A stretch of 17,884 nucleotides of DNA from Gonium pectorale (taxonomy: Eukaryota; Chlorophyta; Chlorophyceae; Chlamydomonadales; Volvocaceae). The notes beneath the pieces were generated by a model. That model was not told the origin of the DNA. It searched no databases and was given only the letters and a program-made list of their open reading frames with translations. Below are positions 1-8,718 of this stretch, one piece after another (the stretch's first letter is position 1; each line of letters begins with the position of its first letter). Location of the stretch: NCBI GenBank assembly GCA_001584585.1, contig LSYV01000038.1, positions 256,556-274,439 of the forward strand, given 5' to 3'. The position numbers were made by a program, and so were the translations under genes.

Positions 1-86
1 CTGCTTGCCCCGCCACATATACACACCAGCGGTCGATCGGTGCATTGGGGTGCGCACAGCACTTCAACGCCGGAGCGAGCGGTGCA

Positions 87-390
87 CTATTGTCGTACGC
101 TGCTCTCAAGCTTCTCTACCTCCTTGGACCTGCGCTTCTCCCTATCTGGCGGATTGATGGGAATATCGTGGATTCTAGCACGCACAGACGCCGCCTGAGT
201 CAGGGTTTTGGCATCGATTTGCGCTGGAGTCAGTCCCTGGGCGGGCCGTGCAGTCGGGACACAAGCAAGTGCCGCGAGGCACGCCGTTGAGGGGCAATTG
301 GAGGCAGAAACTGTTCCACCCTGTACCGCAGTGGTCACAGATCAGCATCTTGCACTCCTGATCCAGGAAGCCGCAAAGAGTCCTCACACT
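87..390 (-). pseudogene. Decayed PHD-finger fragment, probably from a retroelement polyprotein
   Basis: On the minus strand, the frame open from about 387 reads KMLICDHCGTGWNSFC and then GVPRGTCLCPDC. This is the second half of a PHD zinc finger (C-x2-C, aromatic, C, final C-P-D-C pair). Only one cysteine (in LCGF) remains where the first C-x2-C pair should be, and a stop lies just upstream. Right after CPDC the most protein-like continuation moves to another frame (QGLTPAQIDAKTLTQ, ending in a stop near 87), which points to an indel. PHD fingers of this kind occur in chromatin proteins and in some retroelement polyproteins. The lack of other exons and the broken frame favour a relic. The parent element is not identified and may continue left of the window. 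Confidence 0.5.
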
Positions 391-440
391 CTAGGTCAAG
401 AGGCGGCCTGGCAATGCGCGGATCCGTGGTGGGGTCTAGT

Positions 441-2475
441 CTAAATCAGGCAATCATGTAACAGGGGGCAATGCGGCTCACGTGCTCTTTGCGCTCCGTT
501 CCACATAGAGACGTAGATGCTGCCTTCCTCATTTCTGGTTTTTTTTATGTATTAACCGTGGTCCCCAGACTCAAAGCGCAGCAACTGCGGCTTGTATCCA
601 CCGGCACGCGCGCGCTTGCGGGCATAGTGACGGCTGTCAGGATGCTGGATGGGCGACCAGAAGGTTGCCTGCTGCGGCAGTCATGGCACGCTGCATCGTT
701 TTGGCATGCATGCATGCGCAAGAATCACGACGGCCACCGCACAAAGCGCAGCGTAGTAGCGGAAACCAAGGTTTCCTGCTTTCGGCTGGCAAGCCTTTGT
801 GCACGACGGTGCTGTCCGGTAGTACGGCAGTGCGAGGCCGGCGGTAAGCCAGTGTTCATAGGTTGTCGCACCGGTTGGTGCTAGCTAATTCGCGAGTTTC
901 CTTTTGTCAGATCTGACACCGCCGGGCCGAACTGAGCCAAAGTACGTTACCGTCCCTGGCCAGTCTCGGCTCGGTGGATAGGGCTCGCCCCCCATCCCCC
1001 GAGCGCAGAAGATTCTCTTTCCTAATTGCAGGTACCCTTCTCTAAGCGACGCAATACGCAATGCTGGAAACCCTCAGATGCCACAGGATCGTCCGGGTCC
1101 AACGGATCGGCGATCGATCGAGCCGCTACCTATCCGCGGGCGGGACCACCGGATCAACCCCGTATGTACATATGGAAATACGTACGATGACATCTTCGTG
1201 GAAGCCTGTTGTGAGCATCGATACCCCAAGGCCAGCCAGGGCAGGAATTTGCCCCACGTGTGTTCTCGCCCCTCCTGCGAGCGCGCATGACTTGCGCAGG
1301 CCCCGCTCAACCACCTGAACGATGCGAAATAGGTCAGCAATAGGTCAGCAATAGGTCAGCAACCGGAAGTGCGTGCATGCGTCGCACCCCGAAGCAAGTG
1401 GCCCAATGTGTCTTGTGAAACAGGTCAAGCCGTTCATCCTATCCGGGGCAGGCACGGGTGGTGCAATTGCCCATTAGGCGCACAGTCCACCGATACAGCC
1501 GAGCCCGCCGCTCAACCCGTCTTCATTCGCGCGGCCCCAGCGGCCGCCCCGGAGCTTCCTTGCTTATACATGGCGAACGTAATGCAAGGTGTTGGTATCT
1601 GCCCACACGACAGCTAGGTTCGCAGGCTGGGCATCCGTAAGCTCATCAGCAATGAGCGACAAATGATCAACGCACTCGTATTAGAGATGTCCTCCCGTCT
1701 GGGCAAGGGCTAGGACCGGGCATTTGGTGGCCCAGCGTCGTCCACTGCAGGGACTTACGGATCATTCCCCCCAAGCAAGCTGGGACGGACTTAGGGTTTC
1801 AGCGTTTCCGCTAACAGCATTGTGCGCATTCGTACCTTGACTCGGTCGACAAGCAACATAAGGACAACAGCTAGTAACGATGACTATAGTAGAAGTATTA
1901 CCGTGAAGGTGTCTCGGCGCGAAACGAAGGACTGATCGTGAGCTAAGCAGAAGACCGGCCAAAACATAATCGGCGGTAATAAAGCGCCCCACGTACACCC
2001 TCGCACGGCAGGTGCCGTGCGGCAACAGCCTAAGCACACGTACGTAAGCAAGAAGCTTGGCCTGCAAAATCGCGCCCGCTTTCATTCTGAGCTGGCACCT
2101 GCTGACCGCCCATGCATGCATGCATGCCGCCACAGGTGCAGCAGCCATCAGCAGGCTGCGCGCGCGCACGCTGCTCCCTTGAATTATCGTTTGATTGCCA
2201 ACACCGCGGCCACGCCCGCCCGCCCGTGAATGCACTTAGGGCACTGCCTTGCTTGAAGATAGATATGCATCTATGCCACCAGCAGTGAGCCGCTTGTCAA
2301 GAAATCGCCTCTCGCAGGCAAACTACGCAGCGTGAGTGCGAACGAATCGCCGCGCGCCGACGACCTCGCTCAGGGTTCTTAGCCAGCCAGCCATGCTAGT
2401 CCACCCTTTTACGAAGAGAAGGGACGAACGAGATCATGTACGTGGCCAGATAGACGAGCGACACGTACGTATGAG
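441..2475. other. Gene-poor stretch, no supported gene
   Basis: No reading frame here shows a recognisable domain, and the open frames (up to about 157 codons) have scrambled composition. Short runs of alternating catg (near 703-717 and 2113-2127) and a triple 11-base repeat at 1328-1360 are the only structure I can see. The right edge abuts the retroelement at 2476. Confidence 0.6.
1328..1360. repeat. Three perfect tandem copies of an 11-base unit
   Basis: The unit aataggtcagc is repeated three times without a mismatch. No associated gene is visible; it reads as a small simple-sequence expansion. Confidence 0.9.
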
Positions 2476-2609
2476 GCTCGGCACGGCGGCAATCGCAAGA
2501 GGGCCGACGGGCCAGCTGCGCCAACTGGCCTGCGTCCCCCCATCCTTATGCCCAAACGACTGTCGCTACCGCCGTGCCTGCCCTGAAGCAGAGGCTCTCC
2601 TAAACCCCC
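2476..2609 (-). repeat. Split direct repeat B2 (3' end of the retroelement)
   Basis: These 134 bases match 3060-3193 without a visible difference (offset 584). Identity stops at 2475 (g versus a) and 2610 (g versus c). It forms the outer 3' edge of the element and contains the same inverted arms as B1. Confidence 0.93.
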
Positions 2610-2635
2610 GGCAGGCGAAGGGGAGGGTGGGCGGG

Positions 2636-2816
2636 AAAGCGCGAGCCACGAAACCGTCCTATTCGAAAGTGCGCCTATGAGGAACTGATACGCAAGCGGT
2701 CTCGAAGAGAGGACAGCCTGCAAGGCCGCCAACCCCCAAACGAGGGCGTCGTACCCCGTACGACAACGCGGGCCGCGACGTCCCAAAAACACATTTTTGC
2801 TCCGCCAAAATTAGAC
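2636..2816 (-). repeat. Split direct repeat A2 (internal copy)
   Basis: These 181 bases match 8719-8899 exactly by eye (offset 6,083). Identity breaks at 2635 (g versus c) and 2817 (t versus a). In element orientation A2 is followed, after 26 G/C-rich bases (2610-2635), by B2. Confidence 0.93.
2748..2764. other. Short palindrome in A2 (7-base arms, 3-base spacer)
   Basis: The sequence gtcgtac-ccc-gtacgac is a perfect inverted repeat. The same palindrome lies at 8831-8847 in A1. Tyrosine recombinases bind inverted sites around a short core, so it could be a recombinase or nuclease site; that role is inference only. Confidence 0.6.
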
Positions 2817-3059
2817 TTTTGTTACGTTGGCCCGCAGGATTACGGCGCTCGACAAGTAAGAACCCCCAAGCCCTGCTTACATAACCCCTGAGGCCGGAGC
2901 CGTGCTACACCGCACGGCTGGCAATACCTACACACCACTTCCGTCTTAAGCAAGGTCAACAGCAACATAACCCACACGGAAAACGGCCACCATACCCGCA
3001 CCTGTCCCCTCCACCCACTCGGGCGAGAAGCCTAACCAGATTAGGTGGGGGGAGAAAGA
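2817..3059 (-). other. Spacer between B1 and A2, with a small hairpin
   Basis: This 243-base segment is single-copy in the window and has no convincing reading frame. It contains a perfect 8-base hairpin, agccgtgc at 2898-2905 and gcacggct at 2912-2919, with a 6-base loop. In the simplest PAT scheme B1 and A2 are close together, so the spacer is extra sequence. It may be 3' untranslated RNA of the element. Confidence 0.5.
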
Positions 3060-3193
3060 GCTCGGCACGGCGGCAATCGCAAGAGGGCCGACGGGCCAGC
3101 TGCGCCAACTGGCCTGCGTCCCCCCATCCTTATGCCCAAACGACTGTCGCTACCGCCGTGCCTGCCCTGAAGCAGAGGCTCTCCTAAACCCCC
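3060..3193 (-). repeat. Split direct repeat B1 (internal copy)
   Basis: This is the second copy of the 134-base B repeat, starting 30 bases after the recombinase stop codon. Near its ends it carries a perfect 10-base inverted pair, ggcacggcgg at 3064-3073 and ccgccgtgcc at 3153-3162. An imperfect inverted repeat (ggccag...ctggcc) lies at 3094-3114. B2 holds the same structures. Confidence 0.93.
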
Positions 3194-3222
3194 CCACACC
3201 CAGTCTATTCCCCTTCCCAAGA

Positions 3223-4467
3223 CTACATGCTCGCCACCAGGCGCATGCGCACCGCTGGCGCCGGTTGGACGTACGCCTTGACGGCATCGGATTTCCATCT
3301 GCCGTGTGCCTTGATGTCCTCCATGCTAGCGCCCGCGTTAGCCGCGGCGGTTGCGCCCCCCCGCCGCAGGCTGTGAGCCGAAAACTGGCTCACCTCCAGG
3401 CCAAGCCCGGGGTATGCTTGCTGAAGCCCCCCCAACAGCGCCCGCATGCGCCGCGTGAAATCGCCTTTATCAAACCCCGCGCAGTCCGAGCCCCAGCGCG
3501 GCCCCGTGCAGAACAGCGGAGACTGCCGCGAGGCGCCGAGCCTGGTGGCATTCGCCAGATGCCGCGCCACTATACCCTCGACCGGGACGCCGCTACGGGA
3601 CGATCGGGCCAGGAAAACGGTGGCCCCCGCCCCGAACTGGTCGGTCTTGCTCCTGGTAATGACCATCTCCACCCCGCCCCCCGGAAACCCCCCTACGTGG
3701 CCCACGCGCAAGGCGGCGAGCTCGCTGCGCCGCAGCATGCCAAAGAAACCCAGCACCAACCAGCACGCATCTTGGGCAAGCTCATCGGCGCGGGCTGGGT
3801 CGGCGGCCGCCCGTGCAGACATCCACGCCACCAGCAGGAGAAGCAGATTGACGGGAAATGCCGCCTTGGCCGATGCCGTCCGAGGCGCCGTCAGCGCCCG
3901 GCGGCGAAGCACCTCCGCCAAGGTGCGCCGCACTTGCGGGTCGCGCCCGATCGTCTCCGTCTTGCGGATGCCCCGAGCCCGCTCCCAATCCGCCAATGCA
4001 GACAGAGTGCCCTCGATGGAGGACGGGGCATAGCGCGAAGCTGCGTAAGCCAGGAACAGGCAGACGTGCGCGCGGTTCAGGCCCGCCGAAAGCGCTCGCG
4101 GGAACACCGCCGACGCCGGAAGCCCCAGCTCCTCGACGCAGAAACCGAGGAAACGCCGGCGGCTGGTGCAGTAGGTAGAAGCGGATGATTGCGCCACGTG
4201 GTTCGCCGCCAGGCTCACCACTTGACCTGCCAAAGCATCGACTGCGCGGCTGGATGCCTGGGCTGCCAGCCCGGCGGCCCGTAGCAAGCAGCGACGACAT
4301 TGGAACCAGCCGCCCGGGTAAGCACCAGCGGGTAGGCCCACGCAGGGCCGATGCCAAATGGCCTGGCAGTCCTCGCACTGTACATCCACGGCGTCGGCTG
4401 GCCTCCCGCACTCCCCACATTGCCCTGCGGAGGCTGTGAGACGGCAGCGCAGCGGCCCCAGGGTCAG
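3223..4467 (-). CDS. Tyrosine recombinase with N-terminal PHD finger (retroelement YR)
   Basis: This is the integration enzyme of the element. Counting from the GTG at 4389, the family residues are R220/R221 in GMLRRSELAAL, K248 in TRSKTD, H339-x2-R342 in HSLRRGGAT, and nucleophile Y373 in KAYV. All catalytic positions look intact. Upstream of the catalytic core, 4419-4288 encodes a full PHD finger with spacing C-x2-C-x10-C-x2-C-x4-H-x2-C-x14-C-x2-C, including CGECG, CEDC, HRPC and WFQCRRC. The open frame begins just after a TAG at 4470-4468, and there is no ATG before the catalytic domain. The first possible codon is CTG at 4467, overlapping the RT stop as CTGA. Translation may use reinitiation, frameshifting or a spliced leader. 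Maximum length is about 414 residues. Confidence 0.9.
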   Translation of the reverse strand: MTLGPLRCRLTASAGQCGECGRPADAVDVQCEDCQAIWHRPCVGLPAGAYPGGWFQCRRCLLRAAGLAAQASSRAVDALAGQVVSLAANHVAQSSASTYCTSRRRFLGFCVEELGLPASAVFPRALSAGLNRAHVCLFLAYAASRYAPSSIEGTLSALADWERARGIRKTETIGRDPQVRRTLAEVLRRRALTAPRTASAKAAFPVNLLLLLVAWMSARAAADPARADELAQDACWLVLGFFGMLRRSELAALRVGHVGGFPGGGVEMVITRSKTDQFGAGATVFLARSSRSGVPVEGIVARHLANATRLGASRQSPLFCTGPRWGSDCAGFDKGDFTRRMRALLGGLQQAYPGLGLEVSQFSAHSLRRGGATAAANAGASMEDIKAHGRWKSDAVKAYVQPAPAVRMRLVASM

Positions 4468-6698
4468 CTACCAAGAACCAGCGCAATGAAATCATGCTCA
4501 GCGGGATGCGCCAGCTGCCCCCACGGCCATAGGCAGAGAACCCTACCTGCCCGCAATACCCGCAATACCCGGAACGGAGAGCTACGCCGGCGAACCCAAT
4601 GCCGAAACCACGCCCGCTCCCTCCACCCCGGAACCACCACCAGAGCCCTGGTGCTGTCGTCCCGTCGCCATGCCCCCTCGATGACCCCCAGCACCTCCCC
4701 CACTAGGTCGTGGGGCGGAAAGGCCCAGAGCCGGCCCCCTGCTAGCTCATGCTCCCGGCCCAACACTGAATTGACCGCGCTGAAGAAACGATTGCAACCC
4801 GGCTGCGCGTTCAGCCCCCGGGCGTCGCTGCAGCAGTCGGTATCCGGCTGCCAGCCGACGGCCTGGCAAAGCTCGCTGAACACTTCGGCCCGCAGCCGGA
4901 GATTCTGATCCCGCGCCCGCTGCAGCTGCCTGCTGAGGCGGTCGGCCCGCACGTTATCCACCCCGCGAATGTGCTCAGCGCGAATCTCAAAGCCATGGCG
5001 CACCGCCAGCTCCGCGATGGACCGAACGACCGGCCGCCCGTCCGGCACACGGGTTGAGCCGTAATTAATGGCGGCCACCGCCTGCGTGTTGTCGCAGCGG
5101 ATGAGTACGCGGCGCCGCGACAAGTGCGGCGCCCAGGATTGTAGCGCTCGCAATACTGCCTTGAGCTCTAACCAAGCGATGTGCAGACTCTGCTCATCTG
5201 CGGCCCACGGCCCTTGTACCTCCGCCGCGTCCCAAGTGGCTCCGAACCCGACAGCGCTGGCGTCAGTGAAGATGACGGCGCCGTCCGGACCTAGGAACTC
5301 CCCCCGCACCAAGTCTAGATTGGAAGTGGTGCAGCGTTTCACGCCGTCCCAAAGGGAGGGGCTCGTCTGCAGGACGGAAAGCCAGAAGCTCAGGTCGTCT
5401 CGGGCGTCGGTAGAGAGGCTGACGCTGTCGTGCGGTTTGGGCTCCAGGCAGGCGATAGCGTCGTACAGAGCCTGGAGGAAGGTAGTACCCCACCGGCACG
5501 CCCTGGAAATGAAGGTGAGTCTGCCAACTGTTGATTGCACGACGCTGCGGCTGACAGGGCCAATGGCTGCGGCTTGGAGCAGGGACGCAACGTCGGCTGC
5601 ATAGCGGGCTCGTTTGTCTGGGGCGATGCGCATCTCCCCGCCGGTCACAGTATCGAACTCCATCCCCAAAAAGTCGAGCTGCTGGAGGGCTGCGTCCCGG
5701 CCTCGATCTTTAGCCGCCTTCCATTCCAGCCCGAGGGCCGATCCCACTTGATCCATAACCTCAAAGGCCCTGACGACGTCCGCGTGTGACCGGCCCAAGA
5801 TCATGAAGTCATCGACGTACACAAATATGCGGACTTGCAGGCCAAGCTGGTCGCACTCAGACTGGAAGATGTTGCAGGCTGCGGACGTCAGTTCGACGAA
5901 GATGGGCGGGCTCTGACTAGCACCGAAGGGCAGTACCGTGAAGCGCTGCAAGCGGTTGGTGGTTGGGTGACGAAAGGCGACGTAGCGGCGAGCTGCTGGT
6001 GCAAGTTTGACGTGGTGGAAGCCGCTGGCCAGGTCCCGTTTGCCTAAGTAGCCGTTGGCTGGAAGGCTGTCGAGGATACTGTCAAGCGTTGGCAGCGGGC
6101 ACGGCAGATGAGCCATACAAGCATTGACGCCACTGGCCGTGGGGTCGATGATAGGCCGCATGCTGCCATCTGATTTAGACACGACGTGCAACGGGTTGAT
6201 GGTCTCTGCAAAGTCGCGTTCTGTGCCGTGGGTAGCGGGGTCGTACTCTTCCGTCAGGCCCGCAGCCAGCAGTGAGTTGAAGTGCTGGCCCAAGGCTGCA
6301 CGATGCGGCGCAATGGTTGGGTAGTTGGGGAGGTGGTGGCAGGGTTCGGGTGGAGTTGTGAACGTCCACCTTGCCGCATTGCGGGTGGCCGGGGTGTCCA
6401 CGCCATATTTCAACCACTCCGCTGTTACGAGCTTATTGCCATCAGGGCCAAACCAACGTAGCGAGTCGGGCGCGTCGGCCGCAGTGGCACGATGCAGCGG
6501 GCCTGGGTGGGTCAGGGGGGCATGTAGCCGTAAGGGACCAACCACGGGTTGGCTCCCACCGGCCGAAACGTGCCACCTTAGGGGTCGGCAAGGTTCAGCC
6601 GCGTAGCGTGCATGCAAATGAAGTGCGCCAAACACGTGCTGTGCGGCCGAAGTACGGTACAAACAAGGCAACGAAATGGCAAGGCACACGAAATTATG
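4464..6698 (-). CDS. Reverse transcriptase-RNase H polyprotein of the PAT-like element
   Basis: This enzyme copies element RNA to DNA. Counting from the GTG at 6689 (741 residues), the RT motifs are KRDLASGFHHV (motif A, D219), LPFGASQSPP (253-262) and YVDD (291-294). RNase H has all four acidic residues: D476 in FTDAS, E508 in WLELK, D533 in RCDN and D583 in RADRLSR. After it, residues about 630-700 (FFSAVNS, WAFPPH, LVVVPGW) match the region that follows RNase H in DIRS-order elements, where a Dam-like methyltransferase is described. I see no clear catalytic DPPY here. The frame opens at 6698 after a TGA, and the first ATG lies at residue 177, too late to be the start. The true start is therefore unknown and may be an upstream exon or a non-ATG codon. 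Confidence 0.93.
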   Translation of the reverse strand, partial: HNFVCLAISLPCLYRTSAAQHVFGALHLHARYAAEPCRPLRWHVSAGGSQPVVGPLRLHAPLTHPGPLHRATAADAPDSLRWFGPDGNKLVTAEWLKYGVDTPATRNAARWTFTTPPEPCHHLPNYPTIAPHRAALGQHFNSLLAAGLTEEYDPATHGTERDFAETINPLHVVSKSDGSMRPIIDPTASGVNACMAHLPCPLPTLDSILDSLPANGYLGKRDLASGFHHVKLAPAARRYVAFRHPTTNRLQRFTVLPFGASQSPPIFVELTSAACNIFQSECDQLGLQVRIFVYVDDFMILGRSHADVVRAFEVMDQVGSALGLEWKAAKDRGRDAALQQLDFLGMEFDTVTGGEMRIAPDKRARYAADVASLLQAAAIGPVSRSVVQSTVGRLTFISRACRWGTTFLQALYDAIACLEPKPHDSVSLSTDARDDLSFWLSVLQTSPSLWDGVKRCTTSNLDLVRGEFLGPDGAVIFTDASAVGFGATWDAAEVQGPWAADEQSLHIAWLELKAVLRALQSWAPHLSRRRVLIRCDNTQAVAAINYGSTRVPDGRPVVRSIAELAVRHGFEIRAEHIRGVDNVRADRLSRQLQRARDQNLRLRAEVFSELCQAVGWQPDTDCCSDARGLNAQPGCNRFFSAVNSVLGREHELAGGRLWAFPPHDLVGEVLGVIEGAWRRDDSTRALVVVPGWRERAWFRHWVRRRSSPFRVLRVLRAGRVLCLWPWGQLAHPAEHDFIALVLGS

Positions 6699-6720
6699 TC
6701 AAGCAACCTGGTAACCCGCG

Positions 6721-7118
6721 GCCGGGGCTCCTTAACGCGGTCTGCATGCGCCCCTGTCGCCCTGGGGAAGGGGCCCTTCACGCGGTGCTTACGCCTCTTT
6801 CACCCCGAGGTAGGGACTCCATAACGCGGTGGTCACGCCTCTGTTTCCCCGAGGAGGGGGCCCTTAACGCGGACGCCTACGTCCCTTAACCCTGGGAGGG
6901 GCTACACACACGGCACGCTGCTCCGTAACCCTGAGGAAGGGGCCCTTAACGCGGTGCATACGCCCCTTTCACCCTGAGGTAGGGACTCCATAACGCGGTG
7001 GTCACGCCTCTGTGCCCTGAGGAAGGGGCCCATAACGCGGTCGCGTGCGCCCTTTAATCCCGGGGAGGAGCCCAAACGCGGCGCACACGCCCCTGTCGCC
7101 CGGGGGACGGGACTCACC
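6721..7118. repeat. Minisatellite of about nine 41-45 base units between gag and RT
   Basis: Units share a core aacgcggt followed by a cgcc...ccctgagg...ggggcccttaacgcgg pattern. Cores start near 6734, 6779, 6823, 6866, 6907 (degenerate), 6948, 6992, 7034 and 7075. Units four apart resemble each other more than neighbours do (for example 6779 with 6948, and 6823 with 6992), giving a higher-order period of about 169 bases. It fills most of the gap between the gag stop and the RT frame. Confidence 0.85.
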
Positions 7119-7220
7119 TAAATGATCGGTCTCCACCATGCTCGGCATACCCGCTGGCCCCGGTGGAGGGGCGGTCGGGCCGGGACCCGGGCTGGGGCCC
7201 GCAGCGGGCGCCGTGGAGAG

Positions 7221-8712
7221 CTATGCCTGCTGCCCCCCGCGCCTCATGTAGAGGTGCGTGAGGTGCTGGTGCAGGCGCGGGTCTGTCCCGGCCAGCCGGT
7301 TGAAGTCCATGCACGCGCGCCATGAGTGATTGCGGTAGCAGAAGAAGCAACCGGCGCCCATGCCGGCCCCAGCGGCGCCGGCACCACCGCCGCCGAGCGG
7401 GACCCGATTCGGGTTGGCCGCCGCCGCCCCCGCCCCTGCTGCCGCGTTCCGCGGCGGCTGCGGCATGTGCTGGCCGGCCGGCTGTCCGCCGACATTGGCG
7501 CCCGCGCTGCGCACGAGGCCCGCGCGCGCCTTTTCTGACAGGTTTGCCCACGCGAGCACCAGGTCCTGTTCCTGCTGCGTGCCCTTGGTCATGACTGTGG
7601 CCGTCTCCTTCCAGTCTGGCAGAACCGTGCTGGCCTTGCTGAAGCGCAGATGGGTATCCTGCACCTCGGCAGTCTCGCGCCACGATGCTGCGGACGCTTC
7701 GTACAGGGCAGCACGCAGCTGCGGATCTTCGACGCCCGACGCCGCTTTGTCCAAAAGCGCTGCTTGGGTCTGCTTTTCACGGACGAGGGCCTCGGCCTGC
7801 TGGCGAAACCGCTGCTGATTGGTAGTCATGCTGTGCACGTCCAGGGCGCCCGCGACCTCCTTCATGAACGGCAACTTGTCTGCCATGTCGACGTACGTGG
7901 CGTCGTTGTTGAGCATCCGCAGCAGCGGGTTGGCGGTGAGGGCAGAGCTGCTGCGAGCGGGATTGCCGCTGTTGAGAGCCGAGCGGTCGATGGTGGGCCG
8001 TGCCACTTTGGCTGGCACGAGCATTGTGTCGTCGACCGGCCTGGGGTGATCGCGAACCAGCGGGGGCGCTGCGGCCGGGAGGCCGTCCCGCAGCGCGAGC
8101 GCGAGCCGCGCCGCCTCTGTGGCCGCAGGGTGCGTGCCGTCCGGCTGCTCACCCGCGGCCCCCCGGTCTGACGCCTGCTGCTGTTGCTGCCGCTGTTCCT
8201 GCTGCTGAAACCCAATCCCTCCCTGCTGCGTCCCTGCCTCCCGTACCTGTCGCAACCTCCGGCGCTGCTGCGGCGGCGGGTGCTGCTGTCACGTTCGCCG
8301 GTTGCGCCATCTCCCGGCGCTCCGCCTCGAAAACTGCGGCGTCTTCCGCGGCCTGAAGGTCGTCCAGCTTCAGAAGCTGCTGCATGGCGTTGGTGTAATT
8401 GTAAAGCCGTTGCTGGAGCTCCATCCAACCGGGGCACGCCTCGTCAAGGGCGAGCATTTCGATGTCGTGCTGCGACTCGATCTGCTGCAGCTGCAGGTCA
8501 TAGTTTTGTCTGCTGGCCTGCGCCGCTGCGGAGGAGCCCGCCTGCGGCGCCGGGAGCGCGAGGCGCGCGTCCAAACGAGTCTTATCCGCAGCCTGCTTGG
8601 CCAGAAGAGTCTGGCGCAAGGACTGCTTCTCCACCGGTGTCAGGGGCGCATAACGAGGAGTAGCTAGCTTGGTCTGCAAGGCGTCAATCTCTTCCGCTAG
8701 TGTGCGGGGCAT
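7221..8712 (-). CDS. gag-like protein of the PAT-like element, split by a frame change
   Basis: Translation starts at the ATG at 8712, seven bases downstream of repeat A1. The first frame (8712-8149, 187 codons) is Ala/Gln-rich and helical, starting MPRTLAEEIDALQTKL. The second frame (open after a TGA at 8291-8289, ending 7221) begins with a Gln-rich tract. It continues with a helical domain and ends in a zinc-knuckle-like CFFCYRNHSWRAC (C-x2-C-x3-H-x4-C, one residue shorter than retroviral CCHC). Joining the frames needs a +1 step between 8288 and 8152 and would give about 495 residues. The step could be a programmed frameshift, a tiny intron, a mutation or a sequence error. Its role is inferred from position, the zinc knuckle and composition; gag sequences of this family are poorly conserved. 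Confidence 0.75.
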
Positions 8713-8718
8713 GTTTGC

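Noticed and set aside
471..884. 137-codon plus-strand open frame
   Set aside because: No recognisable domain; Cys/Arg-rich tail looks like translated non-coding DNA.
1762..2235. 157-codon minus-strand open frame
   Set aside because: Composition is random-looking, with no motif and no splice-supported neighbours.
2409..3298. Two minus-strand open frames sharing a 44-residue block
   Set aside because: The shared block is just the B repeat translated in B1 and B2; it does not indicate a protein.
3265..4188. Long plus-strand open frame of 307 codons
   Set aside because: It lies antisense to the recombinase, has Pro/Arg-rich composition typical of GC-rich shadow frames and shows no domain.
6721..7118. 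Regularly spaced repeats resembling a CRISPR array
   Set aside because: Units are contiguous and degenerate with no unique spacers, and they lie inside a eukaryotic retroelement; this is a minisatellite.
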